DNA of 64,000 nt from Vibrio echinoideorum. GTDB taxonomy: Bacteria; Pseudomonadota; Gammaproteobacteria; Enterobacterales; Vibrionaceae. The DNA lies in NCBI RefSeq assembly GCF_024347455.1, contig NZ_AP025483.1, positions 2,852,001-2,916,000 on the forward strand, written 5' to 3'. The position numbers and the translations under genes are program-made. Numbering within the stretch: position 1 is the first letter of the stretch; the number at the start of each line of letters is the position of its first letter. This document shows, piece after piece, positions 52,125-61,480 of the stretch. The notes below the pieces were generated by a model that searched no databases, was not told the DNA's origin, and was given only the letters and a program-made list of their open reading frames with translations.

Positions 52125-53009
52125 ATGATTACCCATACTTTAGCAGTCGATGGCGGAGGTACAAAAACCGCCATTAGACTGAAGCAAATAACGCCAACAT
52201 TAGGTGTCATTGAAGAGCGAACTCTAGCTGCGACTTCATTGACCTTATATGGGGAAGCTGCGATAACTCAACTTACTCATTATATTGATGAAATGTTGAG
52301 TGTTAACCAGATAAAATCACAGCAGTGCTATATTGTGATTGGCGTTGCTGGTGCGGGAAATATGGATTTAAAAGCTAAACTACAATCCGCGTTAGCCCAC
52401 TGCCCGCACCTATATGTGACGACCGATGCAGAAGTATCTGTATTTGGTGCCAATGTAGGGCAAGGTGTTAACTGCATAGCAATTGGTACTGGTTCAGTTG
52501 CCATTCAATTAGACAATCAACAAAAAACTCATCAATTTGGTGGCTGGGGCTTTCCGGTCGGCGATCAAGGTGGTGGCGCTTGGCTTGGGTTTCGAGCGGT
52601 TCAACAAACTCTCGCTGAGTTTGACCAAAAACAATCGTCTCAAACGAGCCAGCTTGTAACGAGAACAACGGGTAACGAACGTAGCCAAATTCTAAAGTGG
52701 ATCGGCGAAGCTAACGCAACCGATTATGCTCTATTTGCACGAAAGCTCGTCGACATAGAACATAGCTGCCCAACAGCCAACAATATTTTTAAACAAGGGG
52801 CTGCTCACATAGAATCACTTACACGAGCATGCTCAGAAAGTAACAGCTTACCTATTATGTTTTTAGGGAGTTTAGGACAGAACTACCGCACTAAACTTTC
52901 CCAACCGATCCAAGATCGCAGCTTAAATATACAAGGTAATGCTTTGGATGGCGCAGAAGTTATCGCTCGCCAAAAAATCCACCCGCTTAATTTAGGAACT
53001 GAACAATGA
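52125..53009 (+). CDS. BadF/BadG-type sugar kinase (GlcNAc/MurNAc kinase candidate)
   Basis: ASKHA-fold kinase of 294 residues. Motifs are the phosphate-1 loop AVDGGGTKTAIRL at the N-terminus, GVAGAGNMDLK, NCIAIGTGSVAI near residue 120, and GGWGFPVGDQGGGAWLG near 140. This family includes N-acetylglucosamine and glucosamine kinases, and clostridial MurK, which phosphorylates MurNAc. The gene lies 3 bases after the symporter and overlaps anmK by 4. I infer phosphorylation of the imported amino sugar, yielding MurNAc-6-phosphate for MurQ or GlcNAc-6-phosphate for NagA. Both remain possible. Confidence 0.85.
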   Translation: MITHTLAVDGGGTKTAIRLKQITPTLGVIEERTLAATSLTLYGEAAITQLTHYIDEMLSVNQIKSQQCYIVIGVAGAGNMDLKAKLQSALAHCPHLYVTTDAEVSVFGANVGQGVNCIAIGTGSVAIQLDNQQKTHQFGGWGFPVGDQGGGAWLGFRAVQQTLAEFDQKQSSQTSQLVTRTTGNERSQILKWIGEANATDYALFARKLVDIEHSCPTANNIFKQGAAHIESLTRACSESNSLPIMFLGSLGQNYRTKLSQPIQDRSLNIQGNALDGAEVIARQKIHPLNLGTEQ

Positions 53010-54118
53010 AGTCAGAGTTATATATAGGTGTGATGTCGGGGACGAGTATGGATGGCGTTGATACAGCATTGGTCTCGATTGAAGACGAGAGCATTACATT
53101 ACTGGCTCATGATGAGTTCCCGATGCCTAACGAGATCAAAACTCGCCTACTTGAGGTTTGTATTGGTCAGAAAACCGATTTGATTGCCATTGGCGAACTC
53201 GACCACCAGCTTGGCCACCTGTTTGCTGATGCGGTTCTACAACTTATCCAAAAGTCAGGTACTCCGGCATCTTCTGTAACTGCAATTGGTAATCATGGCC
53301 AAACGGTGTTCCACCAGCCAACGGGTGATTCGCCATTTACCATGCAGTTGGGTGATGCCAATATCATTGCCGCTAAAACACAGATTCAAACAGTCGCTGA
53401 TTTTCGACGTAAAGACATGGCACTAGGCGGACAAGGGGCTCCTCTAGTACCCGCCTTCCACCATACTATTTTTCACCCGCAAGACAGCTCTGTCGTGGTC
53501 TTGAATATTGGTGGTATCTCTAACATTTCAGTGCTGAGACCGAATCAACCAACACTTGGCTACGATACAGGCCCGGGCAATATGTTGATGGATGCTTGGG
53601 TTGATAAACACACTGGCGAGCAGTTTGACCGCGATGCGCAATTCGCACTTAAAGGCCAACTAAACCATGGCTTGCTCAAACAACTGTTAGATGAATCTTA
53701 TCTATCTCAAATGCCACCGAAAAGTACTGGTAGAGAACTGTTCAACCTACCTTGGCTAGAGCAACAGTTAACAGAATTTAAAGATCTTGCGGCAGAAGAT
53801 GTTCAGCGCACGCTTTGTGAATACACCGCATTAACGATAGCCAATGAAGTAGAAACTTATCGCTTAGGTAATCAGCCAGCGCTGTACGTGTGCGGGGGTG
53901 GAACGAGAAACCCACTATTGATGAAGAGACTATCTGAGCTTCTTCCTAGCTGGGAGGTTGAATCAACCACCAGCAAAGGCGTTGATGCCGACTATATGGA
54001 AGCCATGGCCTTTGCGTGGCTTGCTCAACGGCACATACATCAACTGCCAAGCAATTTACCAGAAGTAACTGGCGCAAGTAGAGCAGCCTCTCTAGGCGTT
54101 CTTTATCGTGCGGACTAA
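53006..54118 (+). CDS. anmK: 1,6-anhydro-N-acetylmuramic acid kinase AnmK
   Basis: Phosphorylates and opens anhydroMurNAc released from recycled peptidoglycan, giving MurNAc-6-phosphate, the substrate of MurQ. The 370 residues match the family: IGVMSGTSMDGVDTALV at the start, AIGNHGQTVFHQP near 93, NIGGISNISVL near 168, and GPGNMLMDAW near 190. The ATG overlaps the kinase stop (ATGA), indicating coupled translation. MurQ follows after 97 bases. Confidence 0.97.
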   Translation: MKSELYIGVMSGTSMDGVDTALVSIEDESITLLAHDEFPMPNEIKTRLLEVCIGQKTDLIAIGELDHQLGHLFADAVLQLIQKSGTPASSVTAIGNHGQTVFHQPTGDSPFTMQLGDANIIAAKTQIQTVADFRRKDMALGGQGAPLVPAFHHTIFHPQDSSVVVLNIGGISNISVLRPNQPTLGYDTGPGNMLMDAWVDKHTGEQFDRDAQFALKGQLNHGLLKQLLDESYLSQMPPKSTGRELFNLPWLEQQLTEFKDLAAEDVQRTLCEYTALTIANEVETYRLGNQPALYVCGGGTRNPLLMKRLSELLPSWEVESTTSKGVDADYMEAMAFAWLAQRHIHQLPSNLPEVTGASRAASLGVLYRAD

Positions 54119-54173
54119 CTTAGTAGCCCTGTGATCTTAGTAACAATACTGACTTTGCAGTGCTGTCTAAACA

Positions 54174-55136
<963 letters not shown>

Positions 55137-55160
55137 TCTAGATTCACTTTTTTAGCTTCT

Positions 55161-55188
55161 AATTTAGAATTTAGAATTTAGAATTTAG
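55161..55188. repeat. Heptanucleotide tandem repeat AATTTAG x4
   Basis: Four perfect copies between the murQ stop and its terminator. Confidence 0.95.
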
Positions 55189-55209
55189 GCCATCACTTTC
55201 ACTTCATAC

Positions 55210-55244
55210 AAAAAGACCAGTACACATTCGGTACTGGTCTTTTT
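55210..55244. terminator. Bidirectional terminator between murQ and the DUF2799 gene
   Basis: A 14-bp perfect stem AAAAAGACCAGTAC with GTACTGGTCTTTTT around a 7-base loop. Confidence 0.93.
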
Positions 55245-55275
55245 ATGTTTTAGTTTTTAAATCGCTAGCGTGAGC

Positions 55276-55626
55276 TTAATAGTCGTTTGAGAACTCATCC
55301 CAACCGCGTTGCCATTCCATACGGAAACGTTGAGCGTCTTCCGTACCAGAACATACGCCTTCATACACCTGTCCAGATAAGCCGATCTGATAAGCATGGT
55401 TAGGATTACAATATTCAGTCACACCTAGGTGGTAGCCTTCTGTGTAACTGGCTTGATCAACAGCACCAAGCTCGGTCATATCTGAATACGAACGCTGAGT
55501 GTTACCTTTAATACCATCACGATAACCGATCTCTTGCCAGTTACCTTCTGCTGCTAAATCTTGAACATTAGCGCTGCATCCTGCAAGGCTAAATGCTACG
55601 GCGAATAGTGTTATTATTTTTTTCAT
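55276..55626 (-). CDS. DUF2799-type lipoprotein
   Basis: Small exported lipoprotein of 116 residues. The signal MKKIITLFAVAFSLAGC ends in a clear lipobox with acylated Cys17. The mature part shows the repeated G-Y/x-DG pattern of DUF2799 (IGYRDGIKGN, YTEGYHLGVTEYC, YQIGLSGQVYEGVC) with three further cysteines. Residue 2-3 after Cys (SA) suggests outer-membrane sorting. Its promoter region is shared with the CstA-family gene. Function unknown. Confidence 0.85.
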   Translation of the reverse strand: MKKIITLFAVAFSLAGCSANVQDLAAEGNWQEIGYRDGIKGNTQRSYSDMTELGAVDQASYTEGYHLGVTEYCNPNHAYQIGLSGQVYEGVCSGTEDAQRFRMEWQRGWDEFSNDY

Positions 55627-56002
55627 TTCAATCCTTTATATTGTTACTTCACCACTTCCTGACGAAGCGCTGCCTTTGTGGTGATTCTCCGCTGAACGCT
55701 TGTCGATGTCCACTCATTGTCTCATGTTCTCCGCTTGAGACTGATACAGACCACTCAAGAGCAGCAACCTACTGCTCACAGCTTCTATCCACCTCTCTGC
55801 TAGGTCAATCAACCTGTCTACTCGGTAAATAAGCCGTTCGATACAAAGAATCAACCACTCCGTAAAGATGACAAACCACTCAATCAGTTATAACACCACT
55901 TAATTGACTATTCGACCACTCACTCTGATAGCGGAAGTTTCTTCTCATCGACTCCTTTAATATACACCCTGACTTAATTAATACATTCAGGGATAACAAA
56001 TT
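55627..56002. other. Gap between DUF2799 gene and CstA-family gene
   Basis: Non-coding, 376 bases. Most of it is a phased array of ACC(A/G)CTCA-like octamers, annotated separately. The ribosome-binding site of the CstA-family gene (AGGGA) lies 9 bases before its ATG. A small open frame on the plus strand here (55593-55832) has no coding support. Confidence 0.8.
55688..55922 (+). promoter_or_regulatory. Phased array of about 12 BtsR-type half-sites
   Basis: Octamers at 55688 TCCGCTGA, 55709 TCCACTCA, 55730 TCCGCTTG, 55750 ACCACTCA, 55771 ACTGCTCA and 55791 ACCTCTCT. They continue at 55812 ACCTGTCT, 55833 GCCGTTCG, 55854 ACCACTCC, 55875 ACCACTCA, 55895 ACCACTTA and 55915 ACCACTCA. Steps are 21, 21, 20, 21, 20, 21, 21, 21, 21, 20 and 20. 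From memory, the E. coli BtsR (YehT) site is two ACC(G/A)CTCA octamers 13 bases apart, a 21-bp step. The BtsR-like gene is at 59523. Four middle copies are weak (five of eight or so). Confidence 0.75.
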
Positions 56003-57496
56003 ATGATGTGGTTTCTTACCTGTGTTGCAGCACTCATTGGTGGCTACTTTATTTACGGTGCCTTTATCGAAAAGATTTTCGGTATCAATGAAAAGCGTCA
56101 AACACCAGCCCATACCAAGCAAGATGGCGTGGACTTTGTTCCAATGTCGACGCCAAAGGTTTACCTAGTTCAACTGCTTAACATTGCAGGTGTAGGTCCA
56201 ATCTTCGGCCCAATCATGGGTGCGCTTTACGGCCCAGCAGCAATGCTTTGGATCGTGCTAGGTTGTATCTTCGCAGGTGCAGTACACGACTACTTCTCAG
56301 GTATGTTATCTATCCGTAATGGTGGCGCTTCAGTTCCTACCATCACTGGACGTTACCTAGGCAATGGCGCAAAACACTTTATGAACATCTTTGCCATTGT
56401 TCTATTGCTTCTGGTTGGTGTGGTATTCGTTTCTGCTCCAGCAGGCATGATCACTACCCTAGTGAACGACCAAACTGATTTCGTAATGTCTACAACGACC
56501 ATGGTTGTTATCATTTTTGCCTACTACATCGTCGCAACGATTGTCCCTGTCGATAAAATTATTGGTCGTTTCTACCCACTGTTCGGTGCTCTGCTTATCT
56601 TTATGTCTGTTGGCCTAATCACTGCGATTGGTCTATCTGACGAGCACCAAATCATGGGTGGCTTCGAGATGAAAGACATGTTCACTAACATGAACCCTAA
56701 CGACTTACCGCTTTGGCCTGCTCTATTTATCACTATCGCTTGTGGTGCTATCTCTGGCTTCCATGCAACTCAGTCACCACTGATGGCTCGTTGTATGGAA
56801 AACGAAAAGAACGGTCGCTTCGTATTCTACGGTGCAATGATTGGTGAAGGCATCATCGCCCTAATTTGGTGTGCACTTGCTCTGTCATTCTTCGGTTCAG
56901 TTGAGTCTCTATCTGACGCGATTGCAAACGGTGGCCCTGGTAACGTAGTTTACAGCGCTTCATTTGGCCTACTGGGTGTATTTGGCGGTATCCTTGCTTT
57001 CCTTGGCGTGGTTATCTTACCTATCACTTCTGGCGACACTGCATTCCGTTCAAGCCGTCTTATCCTTGCTGAATACTTCAACATGGAACAGAAAACACTG
57101 CGTAACCGCCTACTGATGGCTCTCCCATTGTTCGTTCTTGGTGGCATTCTGACTCAAGTCGATTTCGGTATCATCTGGCGTTACTTCGGTTTTGCTAACC
57201 AATCAACAGCAGTAATGATGCTATGGACAGCTTCGGCTTACCTACTTCGTCACAATAAATTGCACTGGGTAACCACGGTTCCAGCTATCTTCATGACGTC
57301 TGTGTGTATCACATTCATCCTGAACAATAGCCAACTGGGCTTCGGTCTGCCAATGCAACTTTCAACCATCATCGGTGTGGTGAGTGCATTCGGTGTTGCG
57401 GCTTACGTTATCAAAATTTCAAAAGGCAAAGGCGATATCGACCTTGCTGATGAAGAAGAAAAAAAAGAAGCAAAAGGTGTAACCAAAACCGCCTAG
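56003..57496 (+). CDS. CstA-family transporter (pyruvate or peptide uptake)
   Basis: Polytopic inner-membrane protein of the carbon starvation CstA family, 497 residues with about a dozen transmembrane segments. E. coli CstA and the pyruvate/proton symporter BtsT are about 700 residues, so this is a short form. Family segments include LLNIAGVGPIFGPIMGALYGPAAMLWI near residue 60, the VHDYFSGMLSIRNGGASVPT motif and FHATQSPLMARC. A short acidic/lysine tail ends the protein. It stands alone before a terminator, followed by a BtsS/BtsR-like pair. This context, and the octamer array upstream, favour pyruvate-responsive control; substrate is inferred. Confidence 0.9.
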   Translation: MMWFLTCVAALIGGYFIYGAFIEKIFGINEKRQTPAHTKQDGVDFVPMSTPKVYLVQLLNIAGVGPIFGPIMGALYGPAAMLWIVLGCIFAGAVHDYFSGMLSIRNGGASVPTITGRYLGNGAKHFMNIFAIVLLLLVGVVFVSAPAGMITTLVNDQTDFVMSTTTMVVIIFAYYIVATIVPVDKIIGRFYPLFGALLIFMSVGLITAIGLSDEHQIMGGFEMKDMFTNMNPNDLPLWPALFITIACGAISGFHATQSPLMARCMENEKNGRFVFYGAMIGEGIIALIWCALALSFFGSVESLSDAIANGGPGNVVYSASFGLLGVFGGILAFLGVVILPITSGDTAFRSSRLILAEYFNMEQKTLRNRLLMALPLFVLGGILTQVDFGIIWRYFGFANQSTAVMMLWTASAYLLRHNKLHWVTTVPAIFMTSVCITFILNNSQLGFGLPMQLSTIIGVVSAFGVAAYVIKISKGKGDIDLADEEEKKEAKGVTKTA

Positions 57497-57609
57497 TTCT
57501 TTCAGACTCTTGATAGCAAGAGACACGTCTTCATAGAAAGACAAAAGAACAAGCCAAACACACTTCGCTTGCTCCGGTAATCACTCAGTGATTCCTGGAA
57601 AATAAGACT

Positions 57610-57635
57610 AAAGCCCATCCACTGTGATGGGCTTT
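57610..57635 (+). terminator. Terminator after the CstA-family gene
   Basis: Stem AAAGCCCATC (57610-57619) with GATGGGCTTT (57626-57635). Only a short T-run follows. Confidence 0.75.
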
Positions 57636-57640
57636 ACTGT

Positions 57641-57696
57641 ATCTCAACATGGGTACATCAACATTAGTACATCAATATTGATACCTCAGCCTTGAG
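57641..57696. repeat. Degenerate 14-bp tandem repeat x4
   Basis: ATCTCAACATGGGT, ACATCAACATTAGT, ACATCAATATTGAT and ACCTCAGCCTTGAG, head to tail, starting 5 bases after the CstA-gene terminator. Confidence 0.75.
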
Positions 57697-57795
57697 AAGC
57701 AATAACCACTCGATATACCCAATGAAAACACAAGCAAAGCTACCGTTACCACGCAATGAGCTTTACACTTAACCAGCGTCTCAATAGGTGAAAAT

Positions 57796-59466
57796 ATGGA
57801 ACTCATTCTCTCTCTGCTGCAACAAACCTGTGTCTACTTAGTGATTGCTTACATGCTAAGTAAAACCCCGCTAATTCTCCCTTTGTTGAACATCTCTTCG
57901 CGCTTAAGTCATAAAGTCAGCTGTTACGTTCTATTTTCCCTGTTCTGTATTATGGGCACCTATTTTGGATTGCAGATTAACGACGCAATAGCTAACACTC
58001 GAGCAATGGGTGCCGTGATGGGCGGCCTGTTTGGCGGTCCTGTTGTCGGCTTTGCCGTCGGCTTTACTGGCGGTATCCATCGTTACTCTTTGGGTGGCTT
58101 CACTGACTTAGCTTGTGCAATATCAACCACGGCCGAAGGCTTGATTGGTGGTCTATTGCACGTTTACCTCGTCAGAAAGAACAAAGCCAGCCAGTTATTT
58201 AATCCATTGGTTGTGTTCTCGGTGACCCTTTTTGCAGAAATCATTCAAATGCTGATTCTGCTAGCGGTCGCAAAACCATTTGAGCAGTCCTATGCGCTAG
58301 TCTCCGATATAGCCGCGCCAATGATCATCGCGAACTCAGTGGGTGCAGCGCTGTTCATGAGCATCATCCAAGACCGAAAAACCATCTTCGAGAAGTATTC
58401 AGCGACTTTCTCACGTCGCGCATTGACCATCGCCGAGCGTTCGGTGGGTATTTTGCATGGCGGATTCAATTCGGATAACGCGCAAAAAATAGTGCGGATA
58501 ATTTACGAAGAAACCAACGTTGGCGCAGTGGCGATAACCGACCGAGAAAAAATTCTCGCTTTCGTCGGCATCGGCGATGAACACCATATTCCTAATACGC
58601 CTATTTCATCACAGAGCACGCTTACCTCGATGGAACAGAACGACATCATCTACCTCGATGGCAAAGAGAATCCATACCAATGCTCCCTATCACAAGATTG
58701 TAAATTGGGTTCTGCGCTGATTATTCCATTGCGCGCGGGTAATGAAGTAGTAGGAACCATCAAGCTGTATGAGCCTAAAATGAAGCTATTCTCGACCATC
58801 AATATGTCGATGGGTGAAGGTATCGCTCAACTGCTGTCGAGCCAGATCCTGTTCAGCAACTATCAGCTGCAGCAAACACTACTCACCCAAGCTGAAATAA
58901 AGCTGCTGCACGCACAGGTGAACCCACACTTTTTGTTCAATGCACTTAACACCATCAGTGCGGTAACACGTCGCGATCCAGATAAAGCACGAGAGTTGAT
59001 TCAGCATCTATCTCACTTCTTCAGAAGTAACCTAAAGCAGAACATCAACACCGTGAAACTTAAAGATGAGTTGGCACATGTGAATGCTTACTTAACCATA
59101 GAGAAAGCGCGCTTTACTGACCGATTAGAAATCGAATGGGACATCGACCCGCAACTGTATGAGGCTCAACTGCCAAGCTTTACCCTGCAACCATTGGTTG
59201 AGAACGCCATCAAGCATGGTATTTCAAATATGCTCGAAGCCGGCCAAGTGAAGATCTATAGCGAAGCTTTCGAGGGTGGATTCAAGTTAGTTGTAGAAGA
59301 TAACGCAGGGACTTACCAGAAACCGTCTCAAGACCATGCAGGTTTGGGAATGGAGATTGTTGATAAACGACTCACTAATTTCTTTGGACAAGATTCCGCA
59401 CTAAAAATAGAATCTCAACCACAGCAATTTACTCGAATGAGCTTTATCATTCCTATTACAAGATAA
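57796..59466 (+). CDS. LytS/BtsS-type sensor histidine kinase
   Basis: Inner-membrane sensor of the LytS family, 556 residues. It has a 5TM-5TMR_LYT transmembrane input domain (about 1-195), a GAF domain (about 215-350) and a His_kinase domain. The acceptor His lies in AQVNPHFLFNALNTISAV near residue 380. The ATPase part has PLVENAIKHGI and GLGMEIVDKRL. This architecture equals E. coli BtsS, which senses extracellular pyruvate. The response regulator gene follows by 56 bases, and the CstA-family transporter gene lies upstream, so BtsS is the best comparison. Ligand is inferred. Confidence 0.92.
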   Translation: MELILSLLQQTCVYLVIAYMLSKTPLILPLLNISSRLSHKVSCYVLFSLFCIMGTYFGLQINDAIANTRAMGAVMGGLFGGPVVGFAVGFTGGIHRYSLGGFTDLACAISTTAEGLIGGLLHVYLVRKNKASQLFNPLVVFSVTLFAEIIQMLILLAVAKPFEQSYALVSDIAAPMIIANSVGAALFMSIIQDRKTIFEKYSATFSRRALTIAERSVGILHGGFNSDNAQKIVRIIYEETNVGAVAITDREKILAFVGIGDEHHIPNTPISSQSTLTSMEQNDIIYLDGKENPYQCSLSQDCKLGSALIIPLRAGNEVVGTIKLYEPKMKLFSTINMSMGEGIAQLLSSQILFSNYQLQQTLLTQAEIKLLHAQVNPHFLFNALNTISAVTRRDPDKARELIQHLSHFFRSNLKQNINTVKLKDELAHVNAYLTIEKARFTDRLEIEWDIDPQLYEAQLPSFTLQPLVENAIKHGISNMLEAGQVKIYSEAFEGGFKLVVEDNAGTYQKPSQDHAGLGMEIVDKRLTNFFGQDSALKIESQPQQFTRMSFIIPITR

Positions 59467-59508
59467 TTTTAAGAAGCTAACTAAGAATCCAGCAAGGATA
59501 GAATCAAC

Positions 59509-59529
59509 ATGAAGATTGTAGGATGTTAA
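59509..59529 (+). CDS. Possible 6-codon upstream frame (MKIVGC) overlapping the regulator start
   Basis: AAGGA (59494-59498) is best placed for ATG 59509. The frame ends TAA at 59527-59529 and overlaps the regulator ATG (59523) in the +2 frame. The regulator ATG itself has AGG immediately before it with no spacing. Translation of the short frame with re-initiation is possible; no direct evidence. Confidence 0.35.
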   Translation: MKIVGC

Positions 59530-60254
59530 AAGCATTAGTTGTCGACGATGAGCTTTTTGCTCGCGAAGAGTTGATTGAACTACTCACTGAAACTGGAGAA
59601 GTGGAAGTGATTGGCCAAGCAAGCAACGCGATTGAAGGACTTAAACAGATCAATCTACTCAAACCTGATGTGGTGTACTTGGATATTCAAATGCCTCAGG
59701 TGACCGGGATTGAACTGCTAAGCATGCTTGACCCAGACACGATGCCTTACGTGGTATTCGTGACCGCCTACGACCAATATGCGATCCAAGCGTTTGAGGA
59801 TAATGCTTTTGACTACCTACTTAAGCCAGTTGAACCCTGTCGATTAAATAAGAGTGTTTGTCGTCTTAACAAGGTCATAAAACAAAACCAGAAAACACCG
59901 GAACAAGATATCTCTGCGATTGCTCCCTGTCACTTGGAGCAAATCCCGTGCATCGGCCATAACCGTATTGTGATCATGGCAAGCCAAACGGTCGAGTGTG
60001 CTTATTCCGATATCAGTGGTGTTCATGTTCGTAGCTCATCACAAACAGCAACATCGCAGTTAACCCTAAAGATCTTGGAAGAAAAAACCGACTTAATCCG
60101 CTGTCATCGACAATACTTGATCAACATAAAATCGATCCAAGAGATCAAACTGTTAGAGAATGGGTTAGCGGAGATCATCACGCTGACCGGTTTTGAAGTG
60201 CCTGTCAGTCGTCGCTATCTAAAAGCCTTAAAAGAGCAGCTCGGTCTCCAGTAA
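59523..60254 (+). CDS. LytTR-family response regulator, BtsR-like
   Basis: Response regulator with N-terminal receiver domain and C-terminal LytTR DNA-binding domain, 243 residues (E. coli BtsR 239). The acidic pair DDE is at residues 8-10 and the phospho-acceptor Asp is in VVYLDIQMPQVTG near residue 54. The switch Lys is in AFDYLLKPVEPCRL. LytTR segments are RCHRQYLINIKSIQEIKLLENG and VPVSRRYLKALKEQL. The start MLKALVVDDE is fixed by homology. It probably activates the CstA-family gene through the octamer array at 55688-55922. A terminator follows. Confidence 0.92.
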   Translation: MLKALVVDDELFAREELIELLTETGEVEVIGQASNAIEGLKQINLLKPDVVYLDIQMPQVTGIELLSMLDPDTMPYVVFVTAYDQYAIQAFEDNAFDYLLKPVEPCRLNKSVCRLNKVIKQNQKTPEQDISAIAPCHLEQIPCIGHNRIVIMASQTVECAYSDISGVHVRSSSQTATSQLTLKILEEKTDLIRCHRQYLINIKSIQEIKLLENGLAEIITLTGFEVPVSRRYLKALKEQLGLQ

Positions 60255-60293
60255 CCTGTTAGAAATTCGACGCCTTGTTCTAAAGCGCGATCA

Positions 60294-60323
60294 AAAAAGC
60301 CAACGCATCAACGTTGGCTTTTT
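60294..60323 (+). terminator. Terminator after the LytTR regulator gene
   Basis: A 12-bp perfect stem AAAAAGCCAACG with CGTTGGCTTTTT, around a 6-base loop; the 3' arm ends in Ts. Confidence 0.92.
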
Positions 60324-60333
60324 ACTTTTTGCA

Positions 60334-60400
60334 AATCGATAGTGTTTACGAATCGATAGTGTTTACGAATCGATCTTGTCACAAATCAATAGTGATTAGT
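60334..60400. repeat. 17-bp tandem repeat at the ispH stop codon
   Basis: Two identical copies of AATCGATAGTGTTTACG (60334-60367), then AATCGATCTTGTCACA and AATCAATAGTGATTAGT (60384-60400). The last contains the ispH stop (60396-60398, minus strand). Confidence 0.88.
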
Positions 60401-61355
60401 CGACTTGCTTAATCTGTAGCTCTTTCGGTACTTCGAAGAACATGTTCTCTTCACGACCTTGAATTTCTTCAACCTCAGTTGCGCCTAACTCACGAATACG
60501 ATCTAAGATTTGATTTACTAGCTCTTCAGGAGCAGAAGCACCCGCAGTCACACCAATTTTCTGTTTACCTTCAACCCATTCAGTCTTAATGTCTTCTGGG
60601 CAATCCGTTAGATAACCTGGTGTGCCTAGCTTTTCAGCCAACTCTTTTAAGCGTGTTGAATTAGATGAGTTCTTAGAACCTACAACAATCACAACATCAA
60701 CCTCACTTGCCATTTCGCGAATTGCGTCCTGACGGTTTTGAGTCGCGTAGCAAATATCGTCTTTACGTGGACCTTGAATATCAGGGAACACTCGACGTAA
60801 TTCTTCAATTACATCCGCCGTCTCATCAACGGATAGTGTTGTTTGGCTAACATAGTGCAAATTACTTGGATCGTTCACCACTAGACTCTGTACGTCTTCA
60901 GGCCTTTCAACCAAGTACATACCACCTGTTTGGCTAGCGTACTGACCCATAGTGCCTTCAACCTCAGGGTGACCAGCGTGACCAATCAGTACCACTTCCA
61001 TATGTTTGCGGCTCGCACGAGCTACCTCCATATGAACTTTAGTCACCAAAGGACACGTCGCATCAAATACCGTTAACTCGCGCTCTTTCGCTTCTTTACG
61101 AACCGCTTGAGAAACACCGTGAGCCGAGAAAATCACGATGTTATCGTCTGGTACTTCACTTAACTCTTCGACAAAAATAGCACCACGTTGCTTTAGCCCT
61201 TCAACAACAAAGCGGTTATGCACCACTTCATGGCGAACATAAATCGGTGGCTGATACAGTTCAAGAGCGCGCTCTACGATGCTGATCGCACGATCGACAC
61301 CTGCACAAAAGCCACGAGGGTTAGCTAACATTATTTTCATTTCATTGCTCATCAT
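60396..61355 (-). CDS. ispH: 4-hydroxy-3-methylbut-2-enyl diphosphate reductase IspH
   Basis: Last enzyme of the MEP isoprenoid pathway, forming IPP and DMAPP with a [4Fe-4S] cluster. The 319-residue frame includes the cluster cysteines in [18 protein letters not shown] and [13 protein letters not shown], and the HGVSQ and THEHPE-like [14 protein letters not shown] segments. Several starts are possible (61355, 61352 or 61340); the last gives [11 protein letters not shown], closest to E. coli, but no good ribosome-binding site decides. Follows fkpB by 192 bases in the ileS-lspA-fkpB-ispH order. Confidence 0.95.
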   Translation of the reverse strand: MMSNEMKIMLANPRGFCAGVDRAISIVERALELYQPPIYVRHEVVHNRFVVEGLKQRGAIFVEELSEVPDDNIVIFSAHGVSQAVRKEAKERELTVFDATCPLVTKVHMEVARASRKHMEVVLIGHAGHPEVEGTMGQYASQTGGMYLVERPEDVQSLVVNDPSNLHYVSQTTLSVDETADVIEELRRVFPDIQGPRKDDICYATQNRQDAIREMASEVDVVIVVGSKNSSNSTRLKELAEKLGTPGYLTDCPEDIKTEWVEGKQKIGVTAGASAPEELVNQILDRIRELGATEVEEIQGREENMFFEVPKELQIKQVD

Positions 61356-61480
61356 TTACCGCGGTACTAAGGTTGTTTCTATAGAGTTCGCTGTCAGCGA
61401 GGTTCGCATTCTACAGTGAAGCGTCTAGACAGTGAAGCTCTGGGTTACATCACAGCTGTAAGGCGATGTTATTCTACCGT

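Noticed and set aside
55593..55832. A 79-codon plus-strand frame and an 80-codon minus-strand frame (55880-56122) around the CstA-gene promoter
   Set aside because: Low-complexity translations, no ribosome-binding site; they overlap the octamer array or the start of the transporter gene.
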